64,000 nucleotides of DNA from JAEUPI01 sp046348365 (GCA_046348365.1 JAXMEL010000005.1:124001-188000); one strand, 5' to 3'; shown: positions 27,104 to 36,504, numbered from the stretch's first letter. Numbers and translations: made by a program. The notes: a model not told the origin generated them from the letters alone.

Positions 27104-29254
27104 ATGCGAAAACGCCTGAGCCCGATTGCCGCCGTTGCCGCCGCCATGACGTTCGGCGCCCCCGTCGCGCACGCCGACGACGCTGCGCAGACCGTGATCG
27201 TCACCGGTTCGGTGCGCGACCGCCAGGCCTTCGAGGCGCCGTATGCGATCGGCGTCGTCGACGCCCAGACGCTTCACGACGGCGGGCCGATGGTCAACCT
27301 GTCGGAGGCCATGGCGCGCGTGCCGGGGCTCAATGTCTCGAATCGGAACAACTACGCGCAGGATCTGCAGATCAGCTCGCGCGGCTTCGGCGCGCGGTCG
27401 ACCTTCGGCGTGCGCGGTCTGCGCCTGTACAGCGACGGCATTCCGGCCTCGATGCCCGACGGCCAGGGCCAGGTGGCGCATTTCGACCTCGCGGGCGCGG
27501 CGCGCGTGGAAGTGCTGCGCGGGCCGTTCTCGGTGCTTTACGGCAACAGCTCGGGCGGCGTGATCGCGTTGTTCAGCGCGCCGGTGGGCGAGCGCCGTGC
27601 CGAGGCCGGCATCGACGCGGGCGAGTTCGGCCTGCGCCAGGCCCGCGCGTCGCTGGCGCTGCCGATGGAAGACGGCTTCGAACTGCGCGCGAGCGCGTCG
27701 CGGCTGCTGGTCGACGGCTTTCGGCCGCAAAGCGAGGCCGAGCGCAACCTCGGCAACCTGCGCGCGGCCTGGCGCGGCGCGGCCGACACGGTGACGGTGC
27801 AGCTGTCTGACCACACGCAGGCGGCGCAGGATCCGCTGGGCCTCACGCGCGCGCAGTTCGCGCTCGGGCCCGAGCAGACCGCGGCGCAGGCGACGCAGTT
27901 CAACACGCGCAAGACGATCCGCCAGTCGCAAGGCGGCATCAACTGGCGGCACCGCTTCGGCGAGGGCGGCGTGCTGCGCGAGACTTCGCTCACCGCCTAC
28001 GTGGGCTCGCGCGGCGTCACGCAGTTCCTTGCCATCCCGGCGCTGACGCAGAGCAACCCGGCCGTGCCCAGCTCGCAGCGCCACGGCGGCGGCGTGGTCG
28101 ACTTCGACCGCCACTACGACGGCCAGGAAGCACGCGCGCGCCTGGGCTGGACCGATGTGGACGTGGTCGTCGGCCTGGTGCAGGAGCGCCAGCTCGACGA
28201 CCGGCGCGGTTACGAGAACTTTCTCGGCCCGCCGGCCAGCCCGACGGCGCTCGGCGTGGTCGGCGCGCTGCGCCGCGACGAGACCAACGGCGCCAGAACG
28301 CGCGACGCTTTCGCGCAGGCCGAGTGGACGCTCGATGCGCAGTGGTCGGCGCTGGCCGGCGTGCGCAGCGGCGGCGTCGACATGCGCGTCGAAGACCGCT
28401 ACGTGCAGGGCCTCAACGGCAACGACTCCGGCACGCTGCGCTTCTCGTACACCAACCCGGTGGTCGGCCTGCGCTGGACACCGCAGCCGCAGTGGATCGT
28501 GCACCTGAGCGCGGCGCGCGGCTTCGAATCACCCACGCTCGGCGAGCTGGCCTACACCGCGAACAACAGCGGCTTCAACTTCGCGCTGAAAGGCCAGCGC
28601 AGCACGCAGCTCGAGCTGGGCAGCAAGTGGCGCGGCGGCGGCATCGATGTCGACGGCGCGGTGTTCCTCGTCGACACCGACGACGAGATCGGTGTGCTCA
28701 GCAGCGCCGGCGGGCGCAGCGCGTTCCAGAACGTCGGCCGCACGCGGCGCTACGGCGCCGAGGCCGCGCTCGCCTGGCACGTCACCGAATCCTTGCGCCT
28801 CGGCTCGGCCGTGAGCCTGCTGCATGCGCGCTACCGCGACGGGTTCGGCACCTGCCTCGCATCGCCGTGCCCGAGCGCCGCCAACCCGCTGGTGCCGGTG
28901 GCCGCGGGCAACCGCATCGCCGGCACGCAGGACGCGAGCGCGTTCGCCGAGCTGGCGTGGAAGCCCGGCGTGCTGCCCGGCGAGTTCGCGATCGAATGGC
29001 GCGCCCAGGGCAAGACGCCCGTCAACGACGTGAACGGCGAGTTCGCGCCGGGCTTCGCGGTGGCGAGCCTGCGCTGGAGCCACCGCATCGCGCTCGGCGA
29101 GGGCAGCAGCCTCGAACTGCTGGTCCGCGTGGACAACGTCGCCGACAGGCGCTATGCCGGCAGCGTGATCGTCGGCGACGCCAACGGCCGCTTCTACGAG
29201 CCGGGCTCGCCGCGTGCGGCGATGGCGTCGCTGCGCTGGTCGCAGAAGTTCTAG
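27104..29254 (+). CDS. TonB-dependent receptor (FecA/CirA-like)
   Basis: A 716-residue outer-membrane beta-barrel receptor. The signal peptide is MRKRLSPIAAVAAAMTFGAPVAHA; a TonB-box-like segment DAAQTVIVTGSV follows, then the plug domain with EAMARVPGLNVSNRNNYAQDLQISSRGFGARS and VEVLRGPFSVLYGNSSGGVI. The C-terminal strand ends SLRWSQKF, with the terminal Phe needed for barrel assembly. It imports a chelate using TonB energy; the substrate could be a siderophore or, given the surroundings, a metal-chelate for quinoproteins (inference). The ATG at 27104 begins the signal peptide. Its stop codon overlaps that of the convergent receptor gene. Confidence 0.9.
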   Translation: MRKRLSPIAAVAAAMTFGAPVAHADDAAQTVIVTGSVRDRQAFEAPYAIGVVDAQTLHDGGPMVNLSEAMARVPGLNVSNRNNYAQDLQISSRGFGARSTFGVRGLRLYSDGIPASMPDGQGQVAHFDLAGAARVEVLRGPFSVLYGNSSGGVIALFSAPVGERRAEAGIDAGEFGLRQARASLALPMEDGFELRASASRLLVDGFRPQSEAERNLGNLRAAWRGAADTVTVQLSDHTQAAQDPLGLTRAQFALGPEQTAAQATQFNTRKTIRQSQGGINWRHRFGEGGVLRETSLTAYVGSRGVTQFLAIPALTQSNPAVPSSQRHGGGVVDFDRHYDGQEARARLGWTDVDVVVGLVQERQLDDRRGYENFLGPPASPTALGVVGALRRDETNGARTRDAFAQAEWTLDAQWSALAGVRSGGVDMRVEDRYVQGLNGNDSGTLRFSYTNPVVGLRWTPQPQWIVHLSAARGFESPTLGELAYTANNSGFNFALKGQRSTQLELGSKWRGGGIDVDGAVFLVDTDDEIGVLSSAGGRSAFQNVGRTRRYGAEAALAWHVTESLRLGSAVSLLHARYRDGFGTCLASPCPSAANPLVPVAAGNRIAGTQDASAFAELAWKPGVLPGEFAIEWRAQGKTPVNDVNGEFAPGFAVASLRWSHRIALGEGSSLELLVRVDNVADRRYAGSVIVGDANGRFYEPGSPRAAMASLRWSQKF

Positions 29255-31749
29255 AACGCGTAGCGCACGCCGAGGCCGAAGCTGCGCGGCGCACCCGGCG
29301 CGTAGAACGTCGCGTGGCGCAGCGGGCGGTCGCCGTTGGCGTCGGCCGCGAACGGCTGCGCCACGAAGTTGCCTGCGGCGTCGAAGCCGGTCGGGCCGAG
29401 CTGCGCGGCGGTGCTGTACCTGCGGTCGAACAGGTTGCCGATCTGGCCGAACACCTTCAGGCCCTTCAGCGGCTTGAACTCGGCGCGCAGGTTCACGATC
29501 GCGTAGCCCGGGTTCTTGCCCGAACCCAGGTAATACACGCCGTCGCTCCGGTGTTGCCCGTTCTCGTTGCCGCGCGCCGCGGAGCTGCCGCTGGCCAGCA
29601 GATCGGCGCCGAACTGCCACTGCTCGCCGAGGTCGACATCGGCGTAGAGCTTGAGCATCTGCCGCGGCACCAGCGGAATGCGGTCGCCGGGCTCGATCGT
29701 GATCGTGCCGTCGACACCGGGCAAGCCGCTGCGCGCAGCATCGTTGCTGCTGTTGGACGAGCCGTTGACGATCTCGGCGCTGCGGAAGGTGGCCTGCAGC
29801 CAGGTGTAGTTGGCGCCGAGGCTCAGGCCACGCGCCGGCTGCACGCTCGCGCCCAGCTCGACGCCCTGGCGCTGTGTCTTGCCGAAGTTCTTGAAGTAGC
29901 CGAATCCGGCGGCGTTGTCGGCCACGAACAGCAGATCGCCTTTGTTGTCGGAGCGGAAGACGCCGATGCTCCACGCCACGCGCCCCGCCGCGCTGCCGCG
30001 CACGCCGGCCTCGACCGTGGTGGTGACCACCTGCTCGAGCCGCGGGTCGCCGGCGAAGGCGTTGGGCAGCTTGCACGGGTTGGCGGGGTCGGCGCAGCCC
30101 AGCTCCACCGACGACGGTGCACGGCTGCCCTGGCCGACGCCGACGTAGGCGTTGAGCCCCGCACTGGGCGAGTAGGTCAGCCCGAGCGCCGGGTTGAAGC
30201 GGCTGAAAGCGTGGTCGCCGTCGAGCGAGCCGGCCGCGCCGCCGGGAATGATCGCGTCGCGGTTGCGGATCGTCGTGCGGTTGTAGCGCCCGGCAAGCGT
30301 CGCGTGCAGGCCCGCGGCCAGCTCGACGATGGTGCTGCCGTAGGCGCTCCAGGTGCGGCCGCGACCGCTGAGATCCACGCGCGTGTCGTACGGCTCGCCG
30401 TCGACGCTGCCGCCGTTCACGCCGTCGCCGATCGCGCCGACGCCGGTGATCGAGCGGTCGGGGTTGAGGTAGCCCAGCTCGGAGCCTTGCGTGAAGCGGC
30501 TGCGGCTCGAGTCGAGCGCCACGCCGAGCAGCGACTGGCTTTGCAAGCCGAGCAGCGGCCCGTCGAAGTTCAACTGTGCGGCAACGCCGTAGTTGCTCTG
30601 GTCGGTGCGCGTGTGGTTGAGCACGCCGTTGCACATCGCGGCCGGTTCGCCGAGCAGCAGCGCGTTGGCGATGCAGCGCCATTTCGGGAACGGCGTGTTC
30701 GCCGCCGTCTCGCCCGCGACGGGGAAGCCGCTGTAGCCCGCGGCCGCGAGCGCATCCTGTTCGGCGGCATCGGGCTGGTAGAGGGGCTGGCCGAACGAGC
30801 CGTCGTTGATGTCGCCATTGAAGGTGCGGGTCTTGATCTTGCGGTAGTAGAGGTTGCCGCTGAGCGACCAGTGGGCGGCCAGGCCCTGCCTGAGCGCCAG
30901 GTTGAGCAGCCACGAACGGTTCTTCGTGTTGTCGGGCCGGGTGTAGACGCTGGCGACGTCGCGATCGAGCAAGCGCTGCTCCTGCAGGCCGTTGCCGTTG
31001 AGGTCGGTGCGCGCCACGGCGGCGGTGAGCGACACGTCGGTGTCGCCGGCGCGGTGGCCGACCTTGCCGAACAGCTGCTCGACATCCGACGGCGACGCCG
31101 CGCGCCAGCCGCGCTCGTGAAACTTGTTGCCGGTGGCGAACCAGTGCAGTCCGTCGTCGCGGCTGCCGCCGGTTTCGAATTCGCCGGCGATGCGGCCGTG
31201 CGAGCCGCCTTGCAGCTGCACCGCCGTGCCGGGGAATTTGCGTCCGTCCTTGCTGGTGACCGCCAGCGCGCCGCCGAGCGTGTTGAGGCCGAACAGCGGG
31301 TTGGAGCCCGGGTTCAGCGCCAGCGACGCGATGGCCGACTTGGGGATCAGGTCCCAGCTCACCACGTCGCCGAAGGGCTGGTTCATGCGCACGCCGTCGA
31401 GGTAGATCGACAGGCCCTGCTGCGTGCCGAGCAGCGGCGAGGCGGTGAAGCCGCGGAAGTTCACGTCGGGCTGGAACGGGTTGTTCTGCATCTCGTTGAC
31501 GTAGACGCTGCCGAGCCGGCGGCTCATGAACTGCGTCAGGTCGGTCGACTGGCTGCGGTCGATGTCGGCGCCGCGCGCGGCCTGCACGTTGGCGGGCACG
31601 CGGTCTTTGCTCACGTCGATGCCGGGTATCGGCGACACGCCGATCACCTCCACCTGCTCGGCGCTGCTCTGGGCCAGCGCGTGGGTCATGGCGAGCCACG
31701 TGGCCGCTGCGAGGGCGGTCTTGGTCGTGGGGTGTCCCCGCATGGGCAT
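29251..31749 (-). CDS. TonB-dependent receptor, candidate lanthanide-chelate type
   Basis: An 832-residue outer-membrane receptor with signal peptide (MPMRGHPTTKTALAAATWLAMTHALA), TonB-box-like AEQVEVIGVSP, plug segment VNFRGFTASPLLGTQQGLSI and YLDGVRMNQPFGDVVSWDLI, and a terminal FGLGVRYAF strand. Plug sequences of this style resemble receptors near xox/ped-type quinoprotein genes in methylotrophs (LutH/LanA group); that similarity is from memory. It is divergent from a sensor kinase gene and within 5 kb of a PQQ dehydrogenase. The ATG at 31747-31749 has a good ribosome site (AGGAGA). The usual receptor function is TonB-driven chelate uptake; lanthanide as cargo is inference. Confidence 0.85.
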   Translation of the reverse strand: MPMRGHPTTKTALAAATWLAMTHALAQSSAEQVEVIGVSPIPGIDVSKDRVPANVQAARGADIDRSQSTDLTQFMSRRLGSVYVNEMQNNPFQPDVNFRGFTASPLLGTQQGLSIYLDGVRMNQPFGDVVSWDLIPKSAIASLALNPGSNPLFGLNTLGGALAVTSKDGRKFPGTAVQLQGGSHGRIAGEFETGGSRDDGLHWFATGNKFHERGWRAASPSDVEQLFGKVGHRAGDTDVSLTAAVARTDLNGNGLQEQRLLDRDVASVYTRPDNTKNRSWLLNLALRQGLAAHWSLSGNLYYRKIKTRTFNGDINDGSFGQPLYQPDAAEQDALAAAGYSGFPVAGETAANTPFPKWRCIANALLLGEPAAMCNGVLNHTRTDQSNYGVAAQLNFDGPLLGLQSQSLLGVALDSSRSRFTQGSELGYLNPDRSITGVGAIGDGVNGGSVDGEPYDTRVDLSGRGRTWSAYGSTIVELAAGLHATLAGRYNRTTIRNRDAIIPGGAAGSLDGDHAFSRFNPALGLTYSPSAGLNAYVGVGQGSRAPSSVELGCADPANPCKLPNAFAGDPRLEQVVTTTVEAGVRGSAAGRVAWSIGVFRSDNKGDLLFVADNAAGFGYFKNFGKTQRQGVELGASVQPARGLSLGANYTWLQATFRSAEIVNGSSNSSNDAARSGLPGVDGTITIEPGDRIPLVPRQMLKLYADVDLGEQWQFGADLLASGSSAARGNENGQHRSDGVYYLGSGKNPGYAIVNLRAEFKPLKGLKVFGQIGNLFDRRYSTAAQLGPTGFDAAGNFVAQPFAADANGDRPLRHATFYAPGAPRSFGLGVRYAF

Positions 31750-31852
31750 CAGGCTTCTCCTGCAGAACAATCGCAGTCTGCGCGATCGAGCCCGGCCTGC
31801 GACCCCGGTGCTTCGCGCATGGGAATATTTCCCGAGCCGCTTGCGAACCGAG

Positions 31853-33286
31853 ATGAAACCCCAGCCCCGCGCCGCGCCCGAGTTGCCGCATCTGGTGATG
31901 CGGCGCGCGCTGGTGGTGGCCGTGCTGGCCTGGCTGCTGGTGCTGGCGCTGGGCCTCGTGCGCGCCGGCGACGACATCGATCGCGAGGTGTCTGCGGCGC
32001 TGCATCTGTCGGCACTCGGCGCCGACCTGTCGCGCCTGGCCACGATGGACGACGCCCGTGCGATCGACGAGTTGAAGCGCCTCGAGCGCGCGGGGCCGCT
32101 GCGCCACCTGTCGCTGAGCGTGCGCGACGCGCAGGGGCTGCCGCTGCTGGAGGCCAGGGCGCCGTCGAGCGCGGCGTGGCCGGTGTCGTGGCTGGTGGCG
32201 CTGCATCGATCGGTCCAGGGTGCGGCGCAGCCGCCGCGCGTGTCGTGGCCGCTGGCGCGCGCGCAGGGCGGGCCCTGGCAGATCACGCTCGCCGCCTCGC
32301 GCGACAGCGAGCGCGTCGAGGCGATGGAAAACCTCGCCGGTGCGCTGGTGGTGGTGGCGCTGGGAGCCGCCGCGCTGCTGGCGGCGATGGCCTTCAACGT
32401 GCGGCGCGCGTTCAGGCCGATGCGGCCGCTGCTGGCCGCGATCGAGCGCCTGCGCGGCGGCGATGCCGCGGCGCTGCGTGCGCTGCCGGCGATGCCCACG
32501 CGCGAGCTGCAGTCGATCACCGACGCGCTGCGTGCGCTCGGCGATGCGCTGGCCGATGCCGAAGCCCAGCGCCGCGCGCTGAGCCACAAGCTGATGACGC
32601 TGCAGGAAGACGAGCGCACGCGCCTGGCCCGCGAGCTGCACGACGAGTTCGGCCAGCGCCTGACCTCGCTGCGCGCCGACGCCGCATGGCTGCGCCGGCG
32701 CGTGGCCGCCGACGCCGAGGCGGCGCGGGTGGTCGACGGCGTCGCGCGGCAGGCCGAGGTGCTGCAGTCCGACGTGCGCGATCTGCTGGCGCGGCTGCAG
32801 CCGGCCGGCACGCAGCGCGACGGCATGTCGGGCGCGCAGCTGGTGGACCTGCTCGTTGCGCTGGTGAAGGGCTGGAACGCATCGCCCGGCGTGGGCGGCC
32901 GCTTCGAGCTCGACCTTGGCAGCGGCGTTGAATCGCTCGAGCTGCCGCGCGCGCTGGCGTTGACGATCTACCGCATCAGCCAGGAGGCGTTGACCAACGC
33001 CGCGCGCCATGCGCACGCGCGCAGCGTCGTGCTCGCGCTGGCGCTCGACGACGCGGCGCTCGCGTGGCGCGTCGAAGACGACGGCCAGGGCATCGACGAC
33101 TGGCCTTCCGCCGCCCGGCGCGGCAGCGGCCTGGCGGGGCTGCGCGAGCGCGTGTGGGCGATGGGCGCCGACCTGCGCGCGAGCGCGCTTCGCGCAGGCG
33201 CGAGGCCGGGCCTGGTGCTGTCGGCACGGTTCGAGCTTCGTGCCGCAGCCAGCCCCGCGCGCCGCCCGCTCGCGGCCGCTGCGTGA
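31853..33286 (+). CDS. Sensor histidine kinase, NarL/DegS (HPK7) type
   Basis: A 477-residue membrane sensor kinase. One membrane segment lies near residues 17-36 and a second near 165-185, flanking a periplasmic region of about 125 residues. A HAMP-like segment follows, then the HisKA_3 motif RLARELHDEFGQRLTSLRAD with phospho-acceptor His263. The ATPase has ISQEALTNAARHA (N box) and DDGQGI (G1). It pairs with the LuxR-type regulator five bases downstream. In Pseudomonas, kinases of this class (PedS2, ExaD/ErcS family) control PQQ dehydrogenase genes, including the lanthanide switch; such a role here is inferred from position. The periplasmic part could sense a metal or alcohol. Confidence 0.88.
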   Translation: MKPQPRAAPELPHLVMRRALVVAVLAWLLVLALGLVRAGDDIDREVSAALHLSALGADLSRLATMDDARAIDELKRLERAGPLRHLSLSVRDAQGLPLLEARAPSSAAWPVSWLVALHRSVQGAAQPPRVSWPLARAQGGPWQITLAASRDSERVEAMENLAGALVVVALGAAALLAAMAFNVRRAFRPMRPLLAAIERLRGGDAAALRALPAMPTRELQSITDALRALGDALADAEAQRRALSHKLMTLQEDERTRLARELHDEFGQRLTSLRADAAWLRRRVAADAEAARVVDGVARQAEVLQSDVRDLLARLQPAGTQRDGMSGAQLVDLLVALVKGWNASPGVGGRFELDLGSGVESLELPRALALTIYRISQEALTNAARHAHARSVVLALALDDAALAWRVEDDGQGIDDWPSAARRGSGLAGLRERVWAMGADLRASALRAGARPGLVLSARFELRAAASPARRPLAAAA

Positions 33287-33291
33287 TCGCC

Positions 33292-33942
33292 ATGGCGCAG
33301 CCGGTGCGCGTGATGCTGGTCGACGACCATGCGATCGTGCGTGAAGGCTATCGACGGCTGCTCGAACTCGAGCCCGACATGCAGGTGGTCTCCGAACACG
33401 CCGATGCCGACGATGCCTGCCGCGCGCTCGCGCGCAGCCGGCCGGGCGAGGGCGCCGACGTGGTGATCCTCGATCTGTCGATGCCCGGCCGCAGCGGCCT
33501 CGAGGCGATGCGCGACATGCGCCGCGTGCCCGACGCGCCGAAGGTGCTCGTCTTCACGATGCACGGCGCTGCCGGCATGGTGGACCAGGCGCTGCGCGCG
33601 GGAGCCTCGGGGTTCGTCACCAAGGCCAGCGAGCCCGAGGTGCTGGTGCGCGCGGTGCGGCGCGTGGCGGCCGGCGAATCGCCGGTGCTGTCGGCCGATG
33701 TGCCGCTGTCCGCGCCGCGCGCGGCCGAGGCGCCCGATGCGCCGGCGGGGCTCTCGCCGCGTGAGTTCGAGGTCGTTCAGCTGCTGCTCGCCGGCTGCAC
33801 CACCGAGCAGGTGGGCCAGCGGCTTGGCCTGTCGACCAAGACGGCGGCGAACTACCAGACCGCCATCCGCCAGAAGCTGGGCGTGCAGACCACGATCGAG
33901 CTGCAGCGCGTGGCGCGCGAGCGCGGCTGGACGATGGCCTGA
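33292..33942 (+). CDS. LuxR/NarL-family response regulator
   Basis: A 216-residue regulator with a receiver domain (VMLVDDHAIVREGYRRLLE, phospho-acceptor Asp61 in ILDLSMPG, conserved Thr/Lys in TMHG and TKAS). The C-terminal LuxR-type helix-turn-helix reads LSPREFEVVQLLLAGCTTEQVGQRLGLSTKTAANYQ. It lies five bases after its kinase and is surely its partner. The nearest candidate targets are the divergent TonB receptor gene and the convergent cytochrome-PQQ dehydrogenase genes. Confidence 0.92.
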   Translation: MAQPVRVMLVDDHAIVREGYRRLLELEPDMQVVSEHADADDACRALARSRPGEGADVVILDLSMPGRSGLEAMRDMRRVPDAPKVLVFTMHGAAGMVDQALRAGASGFVTKASEPEVLVRAVRRVAAGESPVLSADVPLSAPRAAEAPDAPAGLSPREFEVVQLLLAGCTTEQVGQRLGLSTKTAANYQTAIRQKLGVQTTIELQRVARERGWTMA

Positions 33943-33955
33943 AATCCGCGCCGGC

Positions 33956-34534
33956 TCAGAGCCCGGCCAGGTAGTGCGCCAGGTTCTCGATGTCGCGCTC
34001 GTTGAGCGTGTTCGACACGCTGGTCATGTTGCCGGCGTCGTTGGTGCGCTTGCGCGCCTTGAAGTCGCTCAGCTGCTTGACGATGTAGTCGTACTGCTGC
34101 CCCGCCACGCGCGGGATCTCGTTTTGCCCCAGGAAGCCGCCGAGGTGGCACATCGTGCACAGCGTCTCCTCTGACTTCAGGCGGCCGAGCCGCGCCTTCT
34201 CGGCGTCGGGCTTGAAGCCGGTGCCAGCGGTCTTCTGCTTCGCGAAGTAGTCGGCCAGCTCGCGCATCTCGTCGCGCGTGAGGTCCTTGACGATCGGCTC
34301 CATCGCCGGCTCCTTGCGCCGGCCCTCCTGAAAGTCGCGCAGCTGCAGGTAAAGGTAGCGTGCGGTCTGCCCCGCGAGGATCGGGAACGTGCCCTGGGTC
34401 GAGTTGCCGCCGGCGCCGTGGCAGGCCACGCAGATGGCGGCCTTGGCCGGCGCGGCGTCGGCTTGCGCGAGCGCGGCGTTGCAGCCGAGCGCGGCGAAGA
34501 GCAGGGCCAGGGCGGTGCGGCGCATCGTGGTCAT
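33956..34534 (-). CDS. Dihaem cytochrome c (cytochrome c4-like)
   Basis: A 192-residue exported protein with a signal peptide (MTTMRRTALALLFAALGCNAALAQ) and two CxxCH haem sites, CVACH near residue 35 and CTMCH near residue 131. The repeat structure AGQTARYLYLQLRDFQEGRR and AGQQYDYIVKQLSDFKARKR is that of cytochrome c4/c553. It is predicted to carry electrons in the periplasm, plausibly from the adjacent PQQ dehydrogenase to the terminal oxidase. A strong terminator separates it from that dehydrogenase, so it probably has its own promoter. Confidence 0.9.
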   Translation of the reverse strand: MTTMRRTALALLFAALGCNAALAQADAAPAKAAICVACHGAGGNSTQGTFPILAGQTARYLYLQLRDFQEGRRKEPAMEPIVKDLTRDEMRELADYFAKQKTAGTGFKPDAEKARLGRLKSEETLCTMCHLGGFLGQNEIPRVAGQQYDYIVKQLSDFKARKRTNDAGNMTSVSNTLNERDIENLAHYLAGL

Positions 34535-34565
34535 GGGTCGGGTGCGGATCGTACGGCCGATGTTA

Positions 34566-34598
34566 GAAGGCCCCGGCGTTCGACGCGCCGGGGCCTTC
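34566..34598 (-). terminator. Terminator between PQQ dehydrogenase 1 and cytochrome c
   Basis: A perfect 13-bp stem (GAAGGCCCCGGCG with its complement) around a seven-base loop, followed on the minus strand by TAACA. It sits 22 bases after the dehydrogenase stop, so it should end that transcript, although the T-run is weak. Confidence 0.7.
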
Positions 34599-34620
34599 GC
34601 GGGTTGTCGCCGCGCCGGGA

Positions 34621-36351
34621 TCAGGGTAGCGCGAACACGAACACCGAGTTGCCGCGCTTGAAGTCGAGCTGCGTGTTGCCGCCGGCGGCCACGGCCACGT
34701 ACTGCTTGCCGCCCACCGTGTAGCTCACCGCAGGCGCGTTCACGCCGGCACCGCACTGGAACTCCCACAGCTTCTTGCCGCTGGCGGCATCGAAGGCGCT
34801 GAACAGGCCGTTGCCCTCGCCGTTGAAGACGAGGTCACCCGCGGTGGCGAGCACGCCGCCGATCAGCGGCTGCTCGGTGTCGACCTTCCACGCCACCTTG
34901 CCGGTGTCGATGTTCACCGCCGACAGGCGACCCCACTGCTTCTCGCTCGGGATCACCTTGAACGCGCCGCCGAGCCAGAGCTTGCCGCCGGGGTAGGCCG
35001 CCGTCTCGACGTGGTAGGTCATCGGCTGGTGCAGGTTGGCCGCGTAGACCAGGCGCGTCTTCGGGTTGAAGGCCATCGGGCTCCACTCGACGCCGCCGTT
35101 GGCGCCGGGCAGCATGCGCGCGCCGTCCTTGGTCGGCAGCACCCACATGTTCTCCTGCGGCACCATCGCCTCGGAGAAGCGGATCAGCTCGCCGGTGGCG
35201 CGGTCGTGCACGTACACATGGCCGGTCTTGCCGCCGTGGACGGCGACCTTGCGCGTGTTGCCCGATTTGTCTTTCGCCTCGGTAAGGATCACCGGCGACA
35301 CCGCGTCGAGATCCCACACGTCGTGCGCGATGTACTGGTAGTGCCACTTGTACGCGCCGGTGTTGAGGTCGACCGCGACGATCGAGTCGGTGTAGAGGTT
35401 GTCGCCGGGCCGCTCGGCGCCGTAGAGGTCGGGGCTCGGGTTGCCGACGACGAAGAACACCGTGTTGGTCTCCTTGTCGACCGCCGGCGCCATCCACACG
35501 CCGCCGCCGAGCGTCTTGTAGAAGTCGCCGCCCTTGTCGGCGAGCTGCTTCTTCTCGGCCGCGATGTTGCGCAGCATGTTGCGGCCGGTCGCATCGTTGA
35601 CGGCCCACACGCCCTCGTGGCCCTTGTCGGGGATGGTGTAGAAGGTCCACAGCAGCTTGCCGTCCTTGGCGTCGAAGGCCTTGACGAAGCCGCGGATGCC
35701 GTACTCGCCGCCGTTGGTGCCGATCAGCACCTTGCCGTTCACGGCCACCGGCGCCATCGTCTCGCTGTAGCCCAGCTCGGGATCGGCGATCTGCGTGCTC
35801 CACAGCACCTTGCCGGTCTTGGCGTCGAGCGATAGCAGCTTGGCGTCGAGCGTGCCCATGAACAGGCGGTCGTCCATGATCGCCACGCCGCGGTTGTTCG
35901 GCCCGCAGCAGTAGGTGGTGACCGGGCCCTGCTTGTGCTTGTAGTGCCAGAACTCCTTGCCGGTGGCCGCGTCGATCGCGTAGACGTGGTTGTACGACGT
36001 GGTCAGGTACATCACGCCGTCGATCACGATCGGCGCCGTCTCCATCGACTCCAGCACCTCGGTCTGGAACACGAACGCCGGTTTGAGCTTGCCGACGTTG
36101 TCTTTGTTAATCTGCGCCGCGGGGTGGTAGCGCATCTGGTCGTAGCTGCCGTTGGAGTGCAGGTAGTTCGCGCTGTCCTTGCCCGCGCCGTCGAGCTGTG
36201 CCTGCGACACCGAGATGTTCTTGGGAACGGGTGATCCGCTGGCCGCCGCGCCGCCCTGGATCTCCTGGGCCTGCGCCAACCAGGCGGGCACGGCCAGTGC
36301 GGCCGCACAGGCCAGGCCCGCAAGGGTCCGGCGCAACTTCGAACGCTGCAT
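34621..36351 (-). CDS. PQQ-dependent alcohol dehydrogenase 1, predicted lanthanide type
   Basis: A 576-residue periplasmic quinoprotein of the eight-bladed propeller family, with signal peptide ending AWLAQA. The adjacent-cysteine disulfide is in TTYCCGPNNRG, metal ligands include Glu in GTNGGEYGIRGF and Asn in VVGNPSPDLYG, and the catalytic Asp is D347 in HDVWDLDAV. D349, two residues later, is the extra Asp that marks lanthanide-dependent members (XoxF, PedH). The W-docking blades end in ALP. It oxidises primary alcohols, passing electrons to a cytochrome c. The sequence is clearly apart from the XoxF at 55153, so another alcohol is likely preferred. Ribosome site is GAGGAGACTTCC. Transcribed divergently from an exported ankyrin protein. 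Confidence 0.92.
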   Translation of the reverse strand: MQRSKLRRTLAGLACAAALAVPAWLAQAQEIQGGAAASGSPVPKNISVSQAQLDGAGKDSANYLHSNGSYDQMRYHPAAQINKDNVGKLKPAFVFQTEVLESMETAPIVIDGVMYLTTSYNHVYAIDAATGKEFWHYKHKQGPVTTYCCGPNNRGVAIMDDRLFMGTLDAKLLSLDAKTGKVLWSTQIADPELGYSETMAPVAVNGKVLIGTNGGEYGIRGFVKAFDAKDGKLLWTFYTIPDKGHEGVWAVNDATGRNMLRNIAAEKKQLADKGGDFYKTLGGGVWMAPAVDKETNTVFFVVGNPSPDLYGAERPGDNLYTDSIVAVDLNTGAYKWHYQYIAHDVWDLDAVSPVILTEAKDKSGNTRKVAVHGGKTGHVYVHDRATGELIRFSEAMVPQENMWVLPTKDGARMLPGANGGVEWSPMAFNPKTRLVYAANLHQPMTYHVETAAYPGGKLWLGGAFKVIPSEKQWGRLSAVNIDTGKVAWKVDTEQPLIGGVLATAGDLVFNGEGNGLFSAFDAASGKKLWEFQCGAGVNAPAVSYTVGGKQYVAVAAGGNTQLDFKRGNSVFVFALP

Positions 36352-36390
36352 GGAAGTCTCCTCGATCGGGTTGTTATGTTACCGCGCCTG

Positions 36391-36411
36391 CGGCCGGTGA
36401 TCACCCGGCCG
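36391..36411. promoter_or_regulatory. Palindrome in the PQQ dehydrogenase 1/ankyrin divergent promoter
   Basis: A perfect 10-base palindrome GGTGATCACC (36396-36405) flanked by CGGCC and GGCCG arms, interrupted by one extra C. It lies 40 to 60 bases before the dehydrogenase start. A regulator-binding site is plausible, for example for the nearby LuxR-type regulator, but no binding consensus was matched. Confidence 0.35.
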
Positions 36412-36504
36412 CAATCGGTGCACGCGCGTCCGGGTGACGGTTGGACCAGCATCGCGCGCTCGCGCAGAATAGCGGGAACGTTTTCTATTGCAAGTACCCG
36501 GGCA

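Noticed and set aside
28324..33016. Very long open frames on both strands across the TonB receptor and kinase genes (around 1,500 codons).
   Set aside because: They are Arg/Ala/Gly-rich translations in other frames of the real genes, an artefact of high GC; no domain pattern is visible.
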